Positions 23,334 to 34,440 of a DNA stretch of 64,000 nt are shown here, piece after piece (position 1 is the first letter of the stretch; each line of letters starts with the position of its first letter). The stretch lies in contig NW_023501076.1 of assembly GCF_014066305.1 (NCBI RefSeq), positions 186,001-250,000 on the forward strand. Reading direction: 5' to 3'. The translations under genes and the position numbers were made by a program. Source of the DNA: Letharia columbiana (lineage: Eukaryota; Ascomycota; Lecanoromycetes; Lecanorales; Parmeliaceae). The notes below the pieces were generated by a model, which saw only the letters and a program-made list of their open reading frames with translations, had not been told where the DNA came from and searched no databases.

Positions 23334-23980
23334 CTAACTCCGGGCGAGGTAATACCCTGGAGGTCCCGATGAGGACGATGACGAGGCCTCGTACGCTGGT
23401 GGCATCTCCTCCTTCTTGCGACCCCATGGCGCTCGACTGAGTTCCTCTTCCCGCCACAACCTGTAATCCTCGACGTTGTACCTTCCCATACAACGATGTG
23501 TCACCGTGCGATTATCCGGCAATCTTGTCTGCAAGGCGTAGAACCCGCTGAGCATCTTGCGTTTGACGATAAAGGGCCCATCACCGCCGCCTTTTACGTA
23601 AACTTGGGGTACCAGAGGGAAACAGAGTTTGCTCTTCTTGTGGCTGTTGTGGAAATTTGTTAGTATGATGTTGACGAGCTTGTTTGGGGAGCTGGTGGGT
23701 GGTTGTTGGAAGGAGGAGGAACAAGCCACTTACTACTTTCCAACGGTACCAGGGGGAAGTCAAGAGATCGTAGTCGTCGCGGTGAGGGATGAAATGCCAG
23801 TGGTGATCGGAACATCTGTACACTGGTGGCGCTTCCCGTGATTCTGTATGTGGTGCCATACTCGAGCGTTGGGTCTGGGAAGATGAGATATGCAATGGAT
23901 GCAGAGTCCGAAGAAGAGACTGCTTTATTGAGTGGGAGATTTAGGCTGCCAACCGAGATACGTTGAAGGTTCCTCAACAT
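23334..23980 (-). pseudogene. Uncharacterised protein gene, apparently frameshifted
   Basis: The minus-strand start at 23980 opens a frame containing SASIAYLIFPDPTLEYGTTY. After about 50 codons the protein-like reading moves one base over, to DHHWHFIPHRDDYDLLTSPW. A spliced second exon (donor GTAAGT at 23733, acceptor AG at 23637, exon 23636-23334) then continues PLVPQVYVKGGGDGPFIVKR, with a Ser-rich tail. With that splice, the first exon has one base too many (247 nt) to keep frame. I infer a single-base insertion near 23825, making this a recent pseudogene or a sequence error. The family is not recognised. Confidence 0.45.
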
Positions 23981-24068
23981 GAAACAGGTTTCCGCTAGCT
24001 GAATGATGAGGCTGCTAAATGCTTATTTATCGAAGAAACGGAGTCTAACAGGCGATAACACGAGTCAA

Positions 24069-24175
24069 GTGTTGAGGTAGAAGTAAGGTGTTGAATTAGA
24101 AGCAAAGTGTTGAATTAGAAGCAAAGTGTTAAAGTAGAAGCAAAGTGTTACAAAGCAAAGTGTTAAAGTAGCAAC
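24069..24175. repeat. 19-bp tandem repeat
   Basis: Four full and two shortened copies of GTGTTGAATTAGAAGCAAA-like units, upstream of the broken F-box-like gene. Confidence 0.8.
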
Positions 24176-24575
24176 TTCGCGCTGCCTGCCCATGGTCGCA
24201 TGGCCAGGATTGGTCGCCCTGCTGATTCAAGGCTGAAACTAGCCTAGCCGGGGAATAGAGGGACAATCTGACACAGGCGGCAAGCTGTGAAACTCATGTA
24301 TCTTCTAGGCTAGCTGAGTCTGAGTCAAATACGAAGTGTGAAGATCAGTCCTCCCCTCTCAACACAAAATCTCCTACTCGAACCTAAGGGAGCAACATCT
24401 TGACAGATTTCAACCTCAACACCTCGCTGAGAGTTATCACATACTCTACACCTTTATTCATGATACTTGGAGAAGAGTAGCAACACTTCTGAGTCTCAAC
24501 ACATCTTTAGCATATCCCTTCACCATCTAGTGTCTGGCATAGTCGGCATTGACGTCTCGACGTCGCAAAGAGAGG

Positions 24576-26073
24576 ATGGCGGATTGTGGATACGGAGACC
24601 GGAGACACAGCTCGGAAACTGTGCCTCATGGCGAGAGCAGAGACGCAGTAAGCCAATTCGTACACACCAAAGCTCTCACGAGAGGTTCGAAATAATCCTG
24701 GTTCAGTCGCTGACGTTTTCAAGCCTGCAGTTCCCGCCAAGCACCAGCGAGATGTGAAAACCGAGCGCGTCGGGCTACTGAGCTTATCTCGCGAACTGCG
24801 CGACAAGATTTATGACCACCTTCTCCGCATCGAGAGATGGGACATCTTGAGGTACAAGAGAGACCTTTGTAAGCTTGATCTGTCGATTCTACGCGTCAAC
24901 CAGCAACTCCATCAGGAAGCTTCCGAGATCTTTTATGAGGGAAACACTTGGGTGTGTATCACAATCGAACCAAGCCTCCTCGAAGCCCTATGCAATGAGT
25001 GGGTAGCAGGTCGGAAAGGCTTCCGTGGAGATAAACCAGTCTCGTTAGCCACTTACATCCGTACTGCCCCTGTAGCAGCTGCGACCGTGACCCTACAACG
25101 GCTCCCACAGTCCGGTCCTGGGATCAGTCTGATCCCTCTTCTGGTGTCCTCGTTCGCAGTACCGCGGCTCTGCAGAATTCTCACAGTTTACGCCAATGTT
25201 CGCGGGCTCGATATTCGCGTGCATCTAAATGCACTGACCGCTGGAAAGGTGAAGAGAGCTTGGCACGAGAACTTGCTGGACTCCTTCAAGGACGCCAGAG
25301 GGTTCGGCCGCGCAACGATTTCCGATGCTCAGGGGAATTCACCGCACGTCGAGCTCGCAACACTAATGATGTCGCCGTTCAAGCATTTTCAGGAAATTAT
25401 TGATCGAGCCTCCGAACATCACGACCGTGCCCGTCAAAAGGAAGAGTTGGGCCGGCTTTCCGAAGCGCGCTATGGCTACCAAGGCGGCTATGATTTTACC
25501 TTGTGGTTTGACCGCTCAACTCATCAGCTGGGCTTCTCAACACGTATCCAATATGACGGGGAATTAGGCAGATCGTATATTCAATTGCGGACTAAATTGG
25601 CCTTCTCGTGCGCCTTCCTATGTATCAAGCTTGGCGATCTGGACTTGGCATATCCCATTATCGAAAGGATGCACGATCACAATGTAGCTTAAATGGAGGC
25701 ATGGTTTCTTTGTGGTCTGGCAGATCTATCGATCGGTGCTGACAACGCGGCTGCGTACTGGTTCCTGCAAACGTTGTGGAAAGAGCCGGGCCACATCGGC
25801 GCGGACGAGGCAGTTGACGATATGGAAGCAAAAGTGCGATCCTGCACTGGGCTGAGCGACTGCATAATCTTTCACAACATCGAACAGGTGTTGCAACCTT
25901 TTCGGCACCAGACACCAGGTAGTTCTGTGATGAGCCAGGATGAATACAGGCTCCTTTTCCAACGATGGTATATTGGCAGAAGGGAAGTAGACTCTATGAG
26001 TTATGGTAGAATTGTTGAAGACTCCATAGAATTGCGGATGGTAGAAACTTTCGAGATTGGAGTGGAAACCTGA
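24576..26073 (+). pseudogene. F-box-like (2EXR-type) protein gene broken by a stop
   Basis: From 24754 an open frame of 312 codons starts with LLSLSRELRDKIYDHLL, the N-terminal helix motif of fungal F-box-like proteins, followed by LSILRVNQQLHQEASEIFYE. It ends at TAA (25690-25692). The same frame then continues directly for 126 codons with MEAWFLCGLADLSIGADNAA and a helical tail, so the two halves were one protein. Upstream, protein-like pieces continue in other frames (ATG at 24576, MADCGYGDRRHSSE; then FEIILVQSLTF), which suggests further shifts. CAA to TAA would explain the stop. Related but divergent genes lie at 28369, 29757 and 52910. It is probably a pseudogene; stop read-through is less likely. 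Confidence 0.6.
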
Positions 26074-26621
26074 TATCCTGTTCATCACAGTGGCGTGTAC
26101 CAATGGGTCGAAAATGGAATAGACTACCTAGGGATAGACCACAAAAGTCCTATTGCTTTATCTCCTGACCCTCACCTTGCGTGTACTTTCATGACCTGGC
26201 ACCTCTTCATCTCTTGATGTCCTGGCTTGCGGCTCGAAAAAGTCGAAACAGTGCAAGCTCTGGAACAACAGACAGCAGAACTTGATTGAACTCTGGCTGG
26301 TTCAGCGTGGGAAGCGTCATTGTTCCAGCCTGCCTTCCATATTCACTTCCTCTCAGCCTTGAAGAAACCAGACAAGCATTCGCCTCAGGACTTTCACCAC
26401 TCCGACTGCGGCTAATATTTGGTCTCCTCCAAAAAGACTGTCCATTCTCATACTCTTTCCAATTGCAGGTCCAAGAAAAACCTCACGCAAACATAACTCT
26501 GATACATGAGTCTTGCTGTTTACATTCATTGGTGTTTGCAATTTCACTGAGAATCCAGTGACAAGGGGAAACCAAGAACGTTAAAATTGTCCGACGGAAT
26601 CCACCTGGCACTGGCTCCGCA
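26074..26621. other. Intergenic region
   Basis: No supported gene; only short featureless open frames. Confidence 0.5.
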
Positions 26622-27444
26622 TCAAGCGTCCTTCCTTGCAATCTCCTTGATCAAAGTCATGACTAAGTCAACCTGATTTAGATCAGGACTATGCCCAGCA
26701 TCCCACTTTCCACCCTTACACCCTTCACCGATATTCTTGATGTTCATCTCCTGCACAAACGGCGGGACCGCATGGTCTCTCTCACAAAGCAGATAAGGAC
26801 ACGGCACCGCGTCGTTGAAGCAATGATTGGCGATGATTTGCTCAAAGGATGCCAGCGCATGCGGCACCAATTAGGACGCGTAGAATTGAGCGTCGAGTGG
26901 TGACATATCGTTGAAGAAGACGTCCTGGGGATTTGCGGGGTTGCAGATTCGACCGTGTTTCAGGGAATTAAGATTGAGCCAGTGGAGTTTCCGAGTAAGG
27001 TATGCTAGGCAAATTCTCCATCACAAACGACGCATGCTTCCCCCTGGTCGCCCGCAGCATAGAAAGTGTCTTTTGGAATCGCTAGCGAAGTCATGGACAG
27101 TATCGCAACTACACTGCCATCATTTCCCTGCTTCTCCCTCACGGATCGTACGAAAGGCCCAGCGGCAGCACTTCCGGATATGCCGCCGTACGAATGCACG
27201 ACTAAGACTACATCTCTGCCCTGTTCACCAATCACATCCTCCCAGCGAGAAGTGATCATTGCGACATCGTTAATGAGACCTCTTTGGCATTTCCAGAGGT
27301 GGGTAAGGCGAGAGGGACAGTGGGACAGGATTGCGATGAGGGTGCTGTTGCAAGGGGGGCAATGTAGATTGGGGTGTGCCAGGCGCCGGCGACGATCACG
27401 ATTGTGGGTTTCGCTTTGGGAGCGTTACGGTTGCCATGTTTCAT
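26622..27444 (-). pseudogene. Alpha/beta-hydrolase pseudogene
   Basis: The minus-strand pieces follow the order of a small alpha/beta-hydrolase (about 250-270 residues). PTIVIVAGAWHTPIYIAPLA (start 27444) is the first strand and oxyanion loop. DVVLVVHSYGGISGSAAAG carries the nucleophile elbow G/H-S-Y-G-G. NPANPQDVFFNDMS and LVPHALASFEQIIAN form the cap region, PCPYLLCERDHAVPP holds the acidic residue, and KWDAGHSPDL holds the catalytic His. The pieces are in different frames: a shift near 27262, another near 26990-27020, and an in-frame TAA at 26871-26873 between YAS and LVPHA. With at least three lesions this cannot make the full enzyme. Confidence 0.8.
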
Positions 27445-28368
27445 CGATTATATATAGGTCTTGAGATCAAGTGCTCAACATTCGAGAGACGTTGAAGGAT
27501 AGGCGTTGTTTAGGTAGCCATTTGAAGGGATCAGAAAGAGCACTCAGCTGCAGGTCAAGTGCCTTAGTGCGGGGTCGGCCTTTGCTCAAGGGCGCCTAGC
27601 GACATCTTCATATCTAGAAATAGCGATAGAACGAGTTAGTCTTCTTTTAATAGTATGCTGCAGAGCTCATAGCGTTCTTTCAAGAGGGATTAAGAGATGA
27701 CTGTAATCGCTTGACATCTTATTCGGCGTATGCGAGAATAAAGCGCAACGAGAACACAGTAGAGGAGGATGAGGCAAATCTAGACTCTCTGCTCATATCG
27801 TGAGCCGAACTCGGCCTGTCTGGTGAGACGAAGCAGTTGCAATAAGGCATCAGACCACGCTGTTCACACAGGTTTGAAAGTGCCGCATGGTGCCCAAAAG
27901 CCATCTTAACCAGTCATCTAAGCCATGGTGATAGACAACAGCAATAGCGCTGCCAGTACTGCTGCTGAACAGGATGTCATTCGATCCAACACAAGATTCT
28001 TCGAAACGTTTTTGAGACTGAAGCTCGGTGGAGAAAAACCTTGGCATCACGTGATCTCGAGCTAATAGTCCGTCTTTTGTGTCACAACTCCTCTTCCTCC
28101 TCCAAGTTTCATCAACGGCAGCCTCGGAAGTCTGCGCTCACGCCACAGCCTTTCCCTATTCTCACTTTAGGAATAGTAGCACTGGAGACTTCCCAACCAA
28201 GTTCTCGCAACCGGCACATCAATAGGCCCAAGGGATCCCAGTTGAGGTGGGACATTGAGCGTTGGAGCGGATACTCGAAACCACTTGCCCGCCAAAAAAA
28301 CCCATGTACGTATGGCACCCGGAGATGAGACTCGCTGTTTTCAAAGACTGACCTCGCCATAGAGCAAG
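27445..28368. other. Intergenic region
   Basis: No supported gene. The segment just before 28369 (AGAGCAAG at the start codon) is repeated before the paralogue at 29757, so the duplication included some upstream sequence. Confidence 0.5.
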
Positions 28369-29205
28369 ATGTCTGCATTCGAGAAGCTGCCCAGAGAGGT
28401 CCGCGATCTGATCTACGAACACTGTCTCCTCTACCACGGAGAGATAATCCCATTCCCTACCAGCCACGACTACGAGAAAGAAGAGATCAAAGGAGGGTCC
28501 AAAGCCAGCGATTGCACGGCCTCTTCATCACAACAACCTCCTGTGCGGAAGGATGGTCGCGACGCTTTCCTGGGGTATCCTCATGTCAAGCGAGAAGCTT
28601 TCCAAACCGAGGACAAGCCTTGCGTCGCTCTGCTCGGTGTCAACTCTGCTATCCGTGACGAAGCGGCACGCATCCTTTTTGGCGAGAATGTTTGGCGACT
28701 CTCTCCAAGACCTTACGCGCAGGATGACAAGTATCGCTTGTGGGAGACGTATGCCAGATACTTTCGTCAGGTTGTCACCAGTTTCGACGCTCGCGATATT
28801 GATGAAACGCAACTTCTAGATATCAGCATGCAGAGTATGGAACGCGTTGATGAAGATGAAGACTCAGATCACTTTGACCAGGCAGGAACAGCCAATATCC
28901 ACCAAGATCAGCTGAGCTTACTGAAGGATCCTTTAATAGCGAAGAGAAACATTCTGCGCCAAATGGATCTTAAATCTCTGTCGTTCGACTTCACAAATCT
29001 GTTCTGTCCAAGCTGGTGCTGTCGCCGTGAGGCTCTCCAGGTTTGTGTAGAATCTCTGGGACCGAGCGGGCCGTGGTATAGGTCAGAGCGAGAGCAAGGC
29101 CGCGACTTGGAGACCAAGCTAAGGACCGATGTCAAGGTTCTCGGCCTGAAGAACGAGAAAGAGAAGAAGCTCTTCTGGAAAACTTGGGGCTTGAAGGTGG
29201 ATTGA
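28369..29205 (+). CDS. F-box-like (2EXR-type) protein, intact tandem copy
   Basis: An intronless frame of 278 codons. It starts MSAFEKLPREVRDLIYEHCL, the N-terminal signature of a large fungal family related to F-box proteins. Further conserved blocks are CVALLGVNSAIRDEAARILF then GENVWRLS, a C-terminal LKSLSFDFTNLFCPSWCCRR with a CC pair, and a final DVKVLGLKNEKEKKLFWKTW. The acidic stretch MERVDEDEDSDHFDQ is likely disordered. Proteins of this type may act in ubiquitin ligases, but that is inferred from the F-box resemblance only. It lies 0.55 kb upstream of a broken copy in the same orientation and is the only intact member of the family in this window. Confidence 0.82.
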   Translation: MSAFEKLPREVRDLIYEHCLLYHGEIIPFPTSHDYEKEEIKGGSKASDCTASSSQQPPVRKDGRDAFLGYPHVKREAFQTEDKPCVALLGVNSAIRDEAARILFGENVWRLSPRPYAQDDKYRLWETYARYFRQVVTSFDARDIDETQLLDISMQSMERVDEDEDSDHFDQAGTANIHQDQLSLLKDPLIAKRNILRQMDLKSLSFDFTNLFCPSWCCRREALQVCVESLGPSGPWYRSEREQGRDLETKLRTDVKVLGLKNEKEKKLFWKTWGLKVD

Positions 29206-29756
29206 AATGGGACATGATGTAGCATTAGGGGAAACTATTGGTTAGACTCCAGACCTGACAAGGGACATCGAGGTTTCATGCGGTTAATGTTAGCAAAGCT
29301 AAGCTAGTCTCCAACACATAGCACCATTAGTTGCTTCCAGCTTGCAACAGAGAAGAGAGAGATATCTGTCCAAGTAATGCCGCATAGATTTGCTGATAGG
29401 GTTGATACGAGCAACTCTTGACATGTCTTCGGAGTAAATCGAACTGTTCCGGCTTGGCACCACGTGACTTGGCGCTAGTGCTCGACCTCATGAACCTCAC
29501 TTTCTGAACCCAAAACATCTACCTTGCCCCTCCATATCTCATCCACAATTCACAACTCATTCGATAAGTCTCAAGAGGTCCACCTGTCTGATCACATCAA
29601 ATCATCACAACATAGCTACATTGCACCTGCAGCGGATCCTTGACGAGGTACAGTGTTGAGGCAGTCCCACCTCACTTGCTCAAATCTCACTGTACTAAAT
29701 TGAGTTCAGCATTCCAATCCAATCACCTCAATCTCTCAACTCACCACAAGAGCAAG
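29206..29756. other. Spacer between tandem F-box-like copies
   Basis: No gene seen. It presumably contains the promoter of the second copy. Confidence 0.5.
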
Positions 29757-30601
29757 ATGTCTGCATTCGAGAAGCTTCCAACAGAGGTTCGCGATATGAT
29801 CTACGGGTACTGCCTAATCTACGACGGGGACATCATTCCTTATCCGAATATCGACGAGAGAGAACAGATTCAAGAAAGCTGGCGCAAACCAGCAAAACCG
29901 TGCATCGGACGCCTAGGTGTCGAGTGCAACCTGAAGCAAGATCTTCGTTCATGTGCGGGGATAAGGTACGCCACAGACTGGCCAAGCGTTGCCCTTCTGG
30001 GTGTCAGTAAAGGTATCCAGGAGGAAGCGGCAAGTGTCCTGTTTGGCAAGAATGTGTGGCGTTTGTCCTATGTTGAGCACTGGGAGATGGGAGAGGAGAA
30101 TGATTTTTGGTTAAGCTACGCCCGCCATTTCCGTCACATCTCCAGTCACATGACATTGAATGACGCTGGCAATATGCTCTACTACATCAAGATCTCCAGA
30201 GCTGCCGGAAAGTCAAGGCAATAGAGCCATACAAAGATGAAAGAAGAAGTCCACGACAGGAGCCTTGTCTACCTAAGCAACTTAAATGGAAGTACCGGCT
30301 TTTATCTCAGATGAAAAACCTAAAGTCGTTGGTATTCAATGTCGAAAATCTATTCTGCCCTCATGGCTGCTGTCGCAAAGAAGCGCTCCGCAGTTTCTGC
30401 GAGAAAATGGCTGAATACGGACCTTGTTACAGACTGGGAGTCGATGAGAACGTGGGAAGTAGTGGGGAGGCCACGACCGACAATGTTGTCGACGTCGAGA
30501 CAAAGCGCAAGGTTGTCGTCAAGGTGGTTGGCCTTGAAGACGACTCGGAGAAGGAGCTTTTTAGGAAGTATAGGAAGTACTTGGGGCTGGAAAGGGACTA
30601 A
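29757..30601 (+). pseudogene. F-box-like (2EXR-type) tandem paralogue with frameshift
   Basis: It starts MSAFEKLPTEVRDMIYGYCL, colinear with the copy at 28369 (SVALLGVSKGIQEEAASVLF, then GKNVWRLS). The frame ends at a TAG at 30222-30224. A different frame then resumes the homology with LKSLVFNVENLFCPHGCCRK and VKVVGLEDDSEKELFRKY to the stop at 30601. I tested an intron between 30212 and 30277; it does not restore the frame. A one-base shift around 30150-30220 is the simplest explanation. The first 156 codons could still make a truncated protein containing the N-terminal motif. The same start context (AGAGCAAG then ATG) supports tandem duplication. Confidence 0.72.
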
Positions 30602-31794
30602 GGTCGAGATCAATGAGGAGCTCGTTGGATCTCTGCCTGGCAGTCTGTGCGAACAGATACGAACGTAGATGCTTGGTGCTGTTACAGATATGGAAATCTT
30701 GCGTTGTCGCTGGAGATCAGACGGTGGCGCTTGAGCACGATGGATCATAAACAGGTCAAGATATGAGCGTGGACCATGCAATACAGAGTCTGCCGCAATG
30801 AGAAATTGGTGGCAGATACAGTGAGCACCAAGAACTGCCATTGAAGCGAGGAGACAGCGGAGATCACAGACACGACGCACAGGAGAGTCACCATTTGCAT
30901 TGGCACGAGCTATTCTAACTTACGGCTGAGATAAACACCAAATCAATAAAAAGGCTTTGAAGAGCAGTGTGATTATGCGTTCCCGTTCTTTTCTACCTCG
31001 CCGCAGCCGCGTCCCCCACCCACAATCTATTAATGCCCACCTATAAGCAGAACCATTTGAATCCTCCAAGGGCTGCGGCAGGTAATAAGGAATTTCCAAA
31101 GGCGAATATGAACTTCGCTTTGTAGACTGCTGATGACACGAATGTGGCTTTTCAAGCAGCGGCGCTTCAGACACTGAGTTGCATATCGCGTCTCAATGGG
31201 CAGGAATATGATGAGTCCATGTGAAAAGCGATGAAGGGCAAGAAGGCGGACCTGACGAAAATCTGCGCGGAGAGCAGGAGGAGCGTGTTGGGACAATCAA
31301 TCTTGGCTGTCCTAAGTGCAGTCAAGCGAGAGCGCTGCTTGTAGAGCATACGGATGCCTTGCTGGAAAATGTGATGGACTTGTAGGGGCGGTTTCTGGGG
31401 AACGGCTCGGGCGCATTTTTCGGGATACTGGAACTGTGCTTCTGAAGTACTGCGACCGCTTCACGATGAGTAATAGGAAAAGTACGCTTTGTAGTGACCT
31501 CTAGCCTTGCGAACGTCTGAGAGTTGTGTTTCACAGTACAACAAATGTCGACAACGCCAGCACTCTACCGCGTTGGACCGTCCGACCAGAGATCGCTGCA
31601 CCGTGGTCCTTGTCAAAGCCATGCCCACCTCCTCAACATGTACAAGCCACGTCCATTTCGCGTCAAGCATGCCCTGATACTCCAGTTATTTCAAGGTCCT
31701 CCGGAGTTAGAGGTGGCGCGTAGTATAAGCCTCTTCACCATAGTCGATACACTTCTGCCTTCTTGGACCTTTAGGAGGAGTGCTCCATTATTGG
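30602..31794. other. Intergenic region
   Basis: Nothing assignable. Open frames up to about 176 codons occur on the minus strand over the previous gene's 3' end but are shadows. Confidence 0.5.
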
Positions 31795-32955
31795 TCAAAT
31801 TGTTTCCATGCGGAGGTTTGGGTCGTACGGCTGCGAGTCGTCCGAGGGGGAAGACCAAAGCTGTGGGTCAAGATTTTCGAGATCTGGATGGTAGGGTTCG
31901 GTGAAAGTTCCCTTGCGGTCGGTTGGGTGGCAAGGTTGCAAGTCATCCGAGAAAGAAAACACAAGCTGCGGGTCGAGGTCTTCGATGTTTGGATGGTAAG
32001 GTTCGAAGCTGTTCGATGGTGGAGACGTTGATTGAGGCTCATTTTGCTCGTAGCCATTAAGCAGGGACATGTTCGTAGTGAGGCCATCGTATCCAATATC
32101 ACTAAGTTCATAATCTCCAGACTGGAGATCTTGCATCTGATGGTCTTGCGACTCCTCGCTGATTCCTAGGTCAGATCGAGTAACAATCAGCTGAGTGGGG
32201 GGCCCTCTTACCTGACTTGCGTACTCGCACTCGCACTCGCCCGTTCTGGACGAGACGGCGCACCGTTCCATGCCTCATCCCATCGTGCGCCGGTGGGATT
32301 GCCATTTGTCTCCACGCAGACTGCAAAGTGGGACTGGACATGTTCCTTCCTTCCGTAATACCCACCGCAAATAGGACACTGGTATTTGCGATTTGCGCTT
32401 GGCTCGTAGTTTCTTCGGGTTGGGGTCTCGCCTGGAGCTAGCCTCGAGGGGATCACGACGCCATTAACAGCAGCAAGGCGTTCGCGGTATTGACGTTGTC
32501 TTACGTCTCGCTGCTCTTTTGTGGTTGGAGCACGAGCGGTGCGCTTCGAAGAAGAGGGACTGTCGGTGGTGTTGTCACTGAATCACGTCAGAAAGCACCA
32601 GTGAACCCAGAGATTGACATTGAAGGGCATCTCACCTCTCGTCTACATCGTTATGCTTGCGCTTTACCAGGTCAGGACGAGGCATGAAATTCAAATTATC
32701 GTCCCAGCGTGCTCCGGTGGGGTTTCCGTTCGTCTTCACACATGCCACAAAGTGTGATCGAATAAATTCCGGCCTTGTGCTGGTATGACCGCAAATCGGA
32801 CATGTCTTGTCCCTAGCTCTATCCAATTTCCCGTCAGACCGAGGACGGGTTCTCAGCGCTTTCAATGGCTGTTGTCCTTCAGGGAGCTTCGAAGGTATGA
32901 CTACGCCATTGACTCTTGCGAGTTGCTGCCCGAGCTTATCAGTCACGACCGGCAT
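31795..32955 (-). CDS. Protein with two C2HC zinc modules and a C-terminal tandem repeat
   Basis: Exons 32955-32636, 32577-32212 and 32158-31795 (minus) give 349 residues with consistent phases. Two homologous modules follow each other. Module 1 has LARVNGVVIPSKL, CPICGHTSTRPEFIRSHFVA then C, and TNGNPTGARWDDN. Module 2 has LAAVNGVVIPSRL, CPICGGYYGRKEHVQSHFAV then C, and TNGNPTGARWDEA. The spacing C-x2-C-x12-H-x3-C fits a C2HC zinc finger, so nucleic-acid or protein binding is likely. The tail contains a 35-residue unit twice (EPYHPNIEDLDPQL and EPYHPDLENLDPQL, each with SDD and QP) that is acidic and Pro-rich, as in activation regions. I know of fungal proteins with a similar NPTGARWD motif but not their function. 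Confidence 0.85.
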
Positions 32956-33593
32956 CTTTTTTTGGGCTGCAAGCCAGGGAAGGTGATGTCTGTTGATAAA
33001 TTAGGGGGTGGATTGGAAACGAGAATCCGAGATGAAGAAGTACCCTGATCACAGCAAAGAGGGGGAGTAATATTTGAAAGTGGTGTTGAAGGAAGTCAAT
33101 GACAAGAGCAGCCAGAAATTGTGAATTAAGGACTTCGGAGTGTTATTATGTAAAGTAGGTTATTTTGTAGTGAAACGGCCCTATAAGGCATAGCGCCAAT
33201 AGATCAACCGGGAAAACGTGTATCCACCTGCCCTTTCGGTTTTCCTGATAGAGTCCAGGTAAAAGTTCGCTGCTCTTCTACTTCGCTATTGAAAGGCATG
33301 AGGAGTCTGTCGTACGGCAGCAAGATCTTAGCTTTCCTCCTAAGCTGTCACAGAGTTCGGTGTTTGCCACCAGCGGAGAGACTCTGGATTGGATCAATTC
33401 TCAGTAAGTGAGAAAAGGGTGAAACATGGTCCAACGCGTCTGTTCCTAGCGCAACGCTACGCAGAGTATCCGCCAACTCCAATTCATTTTGTGTTTTAAA
33501 GCACGTAAGGGTGTTCGTCGAAAGGAAGGAGGAGAACAAACGAAAGAACAAGCAAGCGAATGGGCAACCCAGATCATGTCCTACCTCCCTGGG
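32956..33593. other. Intergenic region
   Basis: No supported gene. It separates the start of the zinc-module gene from the stop of the small membrane-protein gene, both on the minus strand. Confidence 0.5.
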
Positions 33594-34151
33594 TCAGGTG
33601 TGCGAGAAGACGCAATCTCGTTCCATCAGTCTTTCAGACGTCCATTTGGCCTTGCTACAGCAAAAACCAGAATGCCAGACCAACACCCTCCTACACTCCG
33701 GCGTCACTGCCCGCTGAGCCCATCTTGAGAATGATGCTTAGGTTCAAGCATTGATGTTCCCGTTAGAGCCTATGGAAAGTCCAAATATGAGAGGCAATCT
33801 TTGGACGCTGTCCACAAACTACTTACAGTCATTTGGCAGTGCCCGTTCCAGAGCATGTTGGGCCTCGTGAGAAACGAATACCGCTTCCAGTCTTGACTCC
33901 GAACGAATAGTATACCGCCACCACAGACTGTGGGGCGCATGGACGCTCGAATATGAGGGAGGAGGGTCAGGAAGAATGTCTATGGTAGATGATGCAGGTC
34001 AGAATTGCTCGAGATCCAAAAAGAGTCTCGAAGCACACCTACTGGAGATTCGTTTCTTCTGCTCGGCGAACCGCCAGATGACGAGTAGAACAGGAGCACA
34101 AGTTGCCAACAGAGACACGAGAGCGATGATGGCAGCTATTGCCCAGGACAT
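33594..34151 (-). CDS. Small single-pass membrane protein with PPxY motif
   Basis: Exons 34151-34043, 33979-33827 and 33736-33594 (minus) join in frame to 134 residues. GTAGGT/CCATAG and GTAAGT/CTAAG borders are seen, with branch-like TTCTGACC and GCTCTAACG. The start MSWAIAAIIALVSLLATCAP leads directly into one hydrophobic helix, followed by a basic stop-transfer (RFAEQKKR). The new exon junction is followed by ILPDPPPSYSSV, which carries PPSY, a WW-domain binding motif used by Rsp5-type ubiquitin ligase adaptors. The rest is basic and polar. An upstream in-frame Met exists at 34238, but a TATATA at 34209-34214 favours the shorter start. The third exon is the least certain; an alternative acceptor at 33770 gives a shorter C-terminus. 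Confidence 0.55.
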
Positions 34152-34208
34152 TTTCAAGTTTAGTCGCGCCTCTCTGACTTCTCCAGCGAGGACATATTTA
34201 GGACTGGC

Positions 34209-34214
34209 TATATA
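34209..34214 (-). promoter_or_regulatory. Possible TATA box of the PPxY membrane protein
   Basis: TATATA about 58 bp before the chosen ATG, at the edge of the 57-bp minisatellite. Confidence 0.35.
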
Positions 34215-34215
34215 C

Positions 34216-34440
34216 TCCCCGACCCAGATTTGGGACATAGAGCCATGAGGCTTAAAATTTAGGACGGAGGATCTCTCGACCCAGATTTGGGATAGAGAGC
34301 TATAAGACTTAAGATTTGGGACGAAGAATCTCCCAACCCAGATTTGGGATATAGAGCTATGAGACTTAAAATTTGGGACGGAGAATCTCTCGACCCAAAT
34401 TTGGGACTGAGAGCCCCGCGAGGCAGATTCGGGACAGAGA
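34216..34440. repeat. 57-bp minisatellite, four copies
   Basis: Units start GACCCAGATTTGGGA at 34221, 34278, 34335 and 34392, exactly 57 bp apart; the last is diverged. Because 57 is a multiple of three, one minus frame stays open through it. A single GACCCAGATTTGGGAT also occurs at about 36030 inside the Clr5-ankyrin gene. Confidence 0.9.

Noticed and set aside
24060..24180. CRISPR-like spaced repeats
   Set aside because: The units are contiguous 19-bp tandem copies without spacers, in a eukaryotic genome.
30212..30277. Intron that would rescue the second F-box-like copy
   Set aside because: A GTCAAG donor and CTAAG acceptor exist, but the junction does not restore the downstream frame.
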